From NCBI RefSeq assembly GCF_003568665.1, contig NZ_QXMH01000003.1:407772-471771 (forward strand): a DNA stretch of 64,000 bases, written 5' to 3'. A model generated the notes under the pieces. That model saw only the letters and a list, made by a program, of their open reading frames with translations. It was not told the origin of the DNA and ran no database searches. Numbering within the stretch: position 1 is the stretch's first letter; each line of letters begins with the position of its first letter. The DNA comes from Chitinophaga alhagiae. GTDB lineage: Bacteria; Bacteroidota; Bacteroidia; Chitinophagales; Chitinophagaceae. Below are positions 61,903 to 64,000 of the stretch, in pieces. The translations under genes and the position numbers were made by a program.

Positions 61903-62865
61903 ATGATTTTCTGTATCACCCATTCCCAGGACACGTATACCATTAACCTCGTACAGCAGCACCTTGAACAACTGGGCTACCCCAGCTTCCGTTTCAACTC
62001 AGACGAATTTGGCACCCGGTACCGGCTCCGCTACAAGCTCACCCCCGCCGGCCCCGAATACCAGCTGGAGCACGGCCATACCCTCATAGACGCGGCAGAC
62101 ATCACCGGCGTATGGTACCGCAAGCTGTGGGGACTGAAAGTGCCCCCCTCCCTGGATGCCGCCTACGTGCCCGCTTTCCTCAAGGAATACAATACTTCCC
62201 TTCACATTTTCCTGGACGCGCTGGACGTGCCCTGGATCAACCGCATAGACATTGACCACGCCGTTAGCGGCAACAAGCTGCTGCAGCTCACCGCCGCGCA
62301 GGCCGCGGGCCTGGCCGTGCCGCAAACCCTCTTCAGCAACCATGCGGAAGACGCCATCCGGTTCTATGACGATCATAACGGGGACGTAGTGGTAAAGCTG
62401 CACGGCGCCCTGTCCAAAACAATGGACGGCAAGGGCGATTTTTTTCCCACCACCCGCCTGCGCAAGGAAGACGTACCCATGCTGGAATCTCTCTCCGCCT
62501 GCCCCATGATATTGCAGGAATACATACCCAAAGACCGCGAGCTGCGCATTGTATACGTAGACGGGGAATTTTTTACCGGCAGCCTGCGCGCCCCGGAAAC
62601 TACAGACTGGCGCACCGCCAGCACCACCATCATACAATGGGAACCTTTTGTGCTGCCCCCCGCGCAGGAAGAAAAGATCAGCCGGCTGATGCAGCTGCTG
62701 GGCCTGCCCTTCGGGGCCATAGACATGATCGTTCAGCCAGACGGGGAATATGTTTTCCTGGAAGTGAACCCGCAGGGAGAATGGGGCATGCTGCAGAAAT
62801 ATTTAGGATTTCCAATAGCCGAGACCATCGCAGAAAAACTTGTTCAAAAGATCACTCATGCCTGA
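61903..62865 (+). CDS. MdnB-like ATP-grasp ligase (lactam-forming)
   Basis: 320 residues. An ATP-grasp peptide ligase of the microviridin type: THSQDTYTINLVQQHLEQLGYPSFRFNSDEF at the start, VTGVWYRKLWGL-like pre-grasp segment, ACPMILQEYIPKDRELRIVYVDGEFFTGSLRAPETTDWR, and the end LGLPFGAIDMIVQPDGEYVFLEVNPQGEWGMLQKYLGFPI. The GEWGML end is the mark of the MdnB/MvdC-side enzyme that closes the Lys-Glu amide after the esters are made. It overlaps the next ligase by eight bases. Confidence 0.9.
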   Translation: MIFCITHSQDTYTINLVQQHLEQLGYPSFRFNSDEFGTRYRLRYKLTPAGPEYQLEHGHTLIDAADITGVWYRKLWGLKVPPSLDAAYVPAFLKEYNTSLHIFLDALDVPWINRIDIDHAVSGNKLLQLTAAQAAGLAVPQTLFSNHAEDAIRFYDDHNGDVVVKLHGALSKTMDGKGDFFPTTRLRKEDVPMLESLSACPMILQEYIPKDRELRIVYVDGEFFTGSLRAPETTDWRTASTTIIQWEPFVLPPAQEEKISRLMQLLGLPFGAIDMIVQPDGEYVFLEVNPQGEWGMLQKYLGFPIAETIAEKLVQKITHA

Positions 62866-63841
62866 AGGGAAAGTGCTGATCATCACGCATACGGCAGACA
62901 ATGAGGCCGTAGACACCGTTATCCGCTACATCACTAACATGGGCGGCCGGAGCGTACGCTTTGACGTAGACCGTTACCCCGCAGACCTTACGCTGACCAC
63001 CACGTACCGGCAGGGCCGCTGGGAGCTGTGGCTGGGCGAAGAGCGGCTGGACGATATTACCGCCGTATGGTACCGCCGCAGCTACCACATTGGCAAAGGG
63101 CTGGAACCTTTGCTTGACAAGGAGTTCCTAGGCTCCGCCCTGGGCGAGGTGCGGCGTACCCTCTTTGGCATGCTGGAAGGCCTGCCCTGCTTTCAGCTGG
63201 AGCGCTACAGTGTATACCGCCGGCTGGACAGCAAGGAAGAACAGCTCCGCATGGCCGTGGACTGCGGCCTGCTGGTGCCGGAAACCTGCATTACCAACTC
63301 CCCGCGGCAGCTACAGCAGTTCCTGCGGCAAACCGGCGGCCCCGTGGTAGCCAAAATGCAGAGCGCCTTTGCCATTTACCGCGAAGGCGAGGAACACGTG
63401 GTATTTACCAGCGAGATCACCGAAGCGCACCTGCTGCAGCTGGAACAACTGAAATACTGCCCCATGGTGTTCCAGGAAAAATTGCCCAAAGCGCTGGAAC
63501 TACGGGTCACCATTGTAGGGCGGCAGCTTTTTTCCTTCGCCATCCATTCACAGCTGCAGCCCGGCGCGGAAACAGACTGGCGCAAGGAAGGCGCCGCGCT
63601 GGTGAACAGCTGGAAACCCTACCCCCTCCGGGAAGATATCACCCAGGCCCTCATGGCCATGATGGACGCCTACGGCCTCAACTACGGCGCCATAGACCTC
63701 ATACTCACGCCAGACGGGAAATACTACTTCCTGGAAGTGAACGCCGCCGGTGAGTTTTTCTGGCTGGACCGGCTCTGCAACAACGCCATTTCCCGGCAAC
63801 TGGCCGCAATATTGTTAAATGCGGCAGAAAGAAGAGAATGA
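62858..63841 (+). CDS. MdnC-like ATP-grasp ligase (ester-forming)
   Basis: 327 residues from ATG 62858; the frame is open from 62840, but the start MPEGKVLIITHTADNEAVD agrees with the family. Motifs: SVRFDVDRYPADL, DDITAVWYRRSYHIGKGL, YCPMVFQEKLPKALELRVTIVGRQLFSFAIHSQ, TDWRKEGAALVNSW and YGLNYGAIDLILTPDGKYYFLEVNAAGEFFWLDRL. The GEFFWL end and KALELRVTIVG are the features of MdnC-type enzymes, which form the two omega-esters first. With the gene before it, it forms a coupled pair. No acetyltransferase, exporter or protease follows; the next gene is dapD. Confidence 0.92.
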   Translation: MPEGKVLIITHTADNEAVDTVIRYITNMGGRSVRFDVDRYPADLTLTTTYRQGRWELWLGEERLDDITAVWYRRSYHIGKGLEPLLDKEFLGSALGEVRRTLFGMLEGLPCFQLERYSVYRRLDSKEEQLRMAVDCGLLVPETCITNSPRQLQQFLRQTGGPVVAKMQSAFAIYREGEEHVVFTSEITEAHLLQLEQLKYCPMVFQEKLPKALELRVTIVGRQLFSFAIHSQLQPGAETDWRKEGAALVNSWKPYPLREDITQALMAMMDAYGLNYGAIDLILTPDGKYYFLEVNAAGEFFWLDRLCNNAISRQLAAILLNAAERRE

Positions 63842-63867
63842 ACACTATCAACTGTGCGCGATTATAT

Positions 63868-63875
63868 TATTTTTG
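63868..63875 (+). promoter_or_regulatory. Putative -7 promoter box of dapD
   Basis: TATTTTTG fits TAnnTTTG, 20 bp before the dapD start. It suggests that dapD has its own promoter and is not part of the graspetide operon. Confidence 0.45.
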
Positions 63876-63895
63876 CGGTCTAAATATTCTTAGCA

Positions 63896-64000
63896 ATGGA
63901 TGTACAGCAACAAATCCAGGCTGCGTGGAACGACCGCGGCCTGTTACAGCAAACAACGTATTCCGACGCCGTGAAAGCCGTTATTGAGGCCGTAGACAAA
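63896..64000 (+). CDS. dapD: 2,3,4,5-tetrahydropyridine-2,6-dicarboxylate N-succinyltransferase, start only
   Basis: Only the first 35 residues (MDVQQQIQAAWNDRGLLQQ...IEAVDK) are in the window; the frame runs off the edge. The N-terminal helix pattern is that of the DapD N-terminal domain in Bacteroidota, an enzyme of the lysine/diaminopimelate pathway. The identification rests on a short stretch and is therefore moderate. Confidence 0.65.
   Translation, partial: MDVQQQIQAAWNDRGLLQQTTYSDAVKAVIEAVDK

Overview
The window comes from a Bacteroidota genome, most likely a Chitinophaga-like member of the Chitinophagaceae. The evidence is the set of Bacteroidota-type genes (Oar-type and other TonB-dependent receptors, a propeller/Y_Y_Y sensor kinase with LytTR partner, a PASTA protein beside ddl, a ferredoxin/LuxC-like reductase pair, archaeal-type ProRS), promoter-like TAnnTTTG boxes, the weak use of Shine-Dalgarno sites, and a large type II-C Cas9 with 46-bp repeats. 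No rRNA or tRNA gene was found.

Layout. 1-4.7 kb: 3' part of a TamB-like gene and an outer-membrane barrel protein. 4.7-8.7 kb: an AT-richer accessory stretch with a DUF4157-like secreted protein, a Fic protein with a winged-helix C-terminus, a small secreted protein, and three copies of one palindromic operator. 8.7-17.7 kb: a complete type II-C CRISPR-Cas locus (tracrRNA on the minus strand, cas9-cas1-cas2, 35 repeats, then a 486-bp cassette with a small gene, then one detached repeat). 17.7-21.7 kb: SRPBCC protein, LysR/MdaB divergent pair, membrane protein/XRE pair, unknown protein. 22-30 kb: beta-propeller phytase, its TonB receptor, a TPR-membrane-HTH regulator, and a quinoprotein dehydrogenase fused to a c-type haem domain. 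30-36 kb: ribBA, Oar-like receptor, esterase, DUF695-like protein. 36.3-41.9 kb: a run of esterase, ATP-grasp, YbdK/GCS2 ligase, class I amidotransferase, second ATP-grasp-like protein and RidA, which looks like a pathway that makes an unknown amide-linked small molecule. 42-48 kb: rhodanese, PASTA, ddl, ferredoxin, LuxC-like reductase, HtrA. 48-60 kb: LytTR/LytS two-component pair, proS, lipoprotein, FadL-like channel, miaA, pRiA4b ORF-3-like protein, cca, tsaC. 60-64 kb: glycosyltransferase, then a compact graspetide (microviridin-type) cluster with two precursor peptides and MdnB-like and MdnC-like ATP-grasp ligases, then the 5' end of dapD.

The most notable items are the microviridin-type cluster (one precursor is only 59 codons long), the amide-ligase cluster at 36-42 kb, the CRISPR cassette whose small gene carries a crRNA-complementary anti-repeat just upstream of its start codon, and the Fic-centred operator set. 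All functions are read from sequence motifs and family knowledge; no database search was possible.
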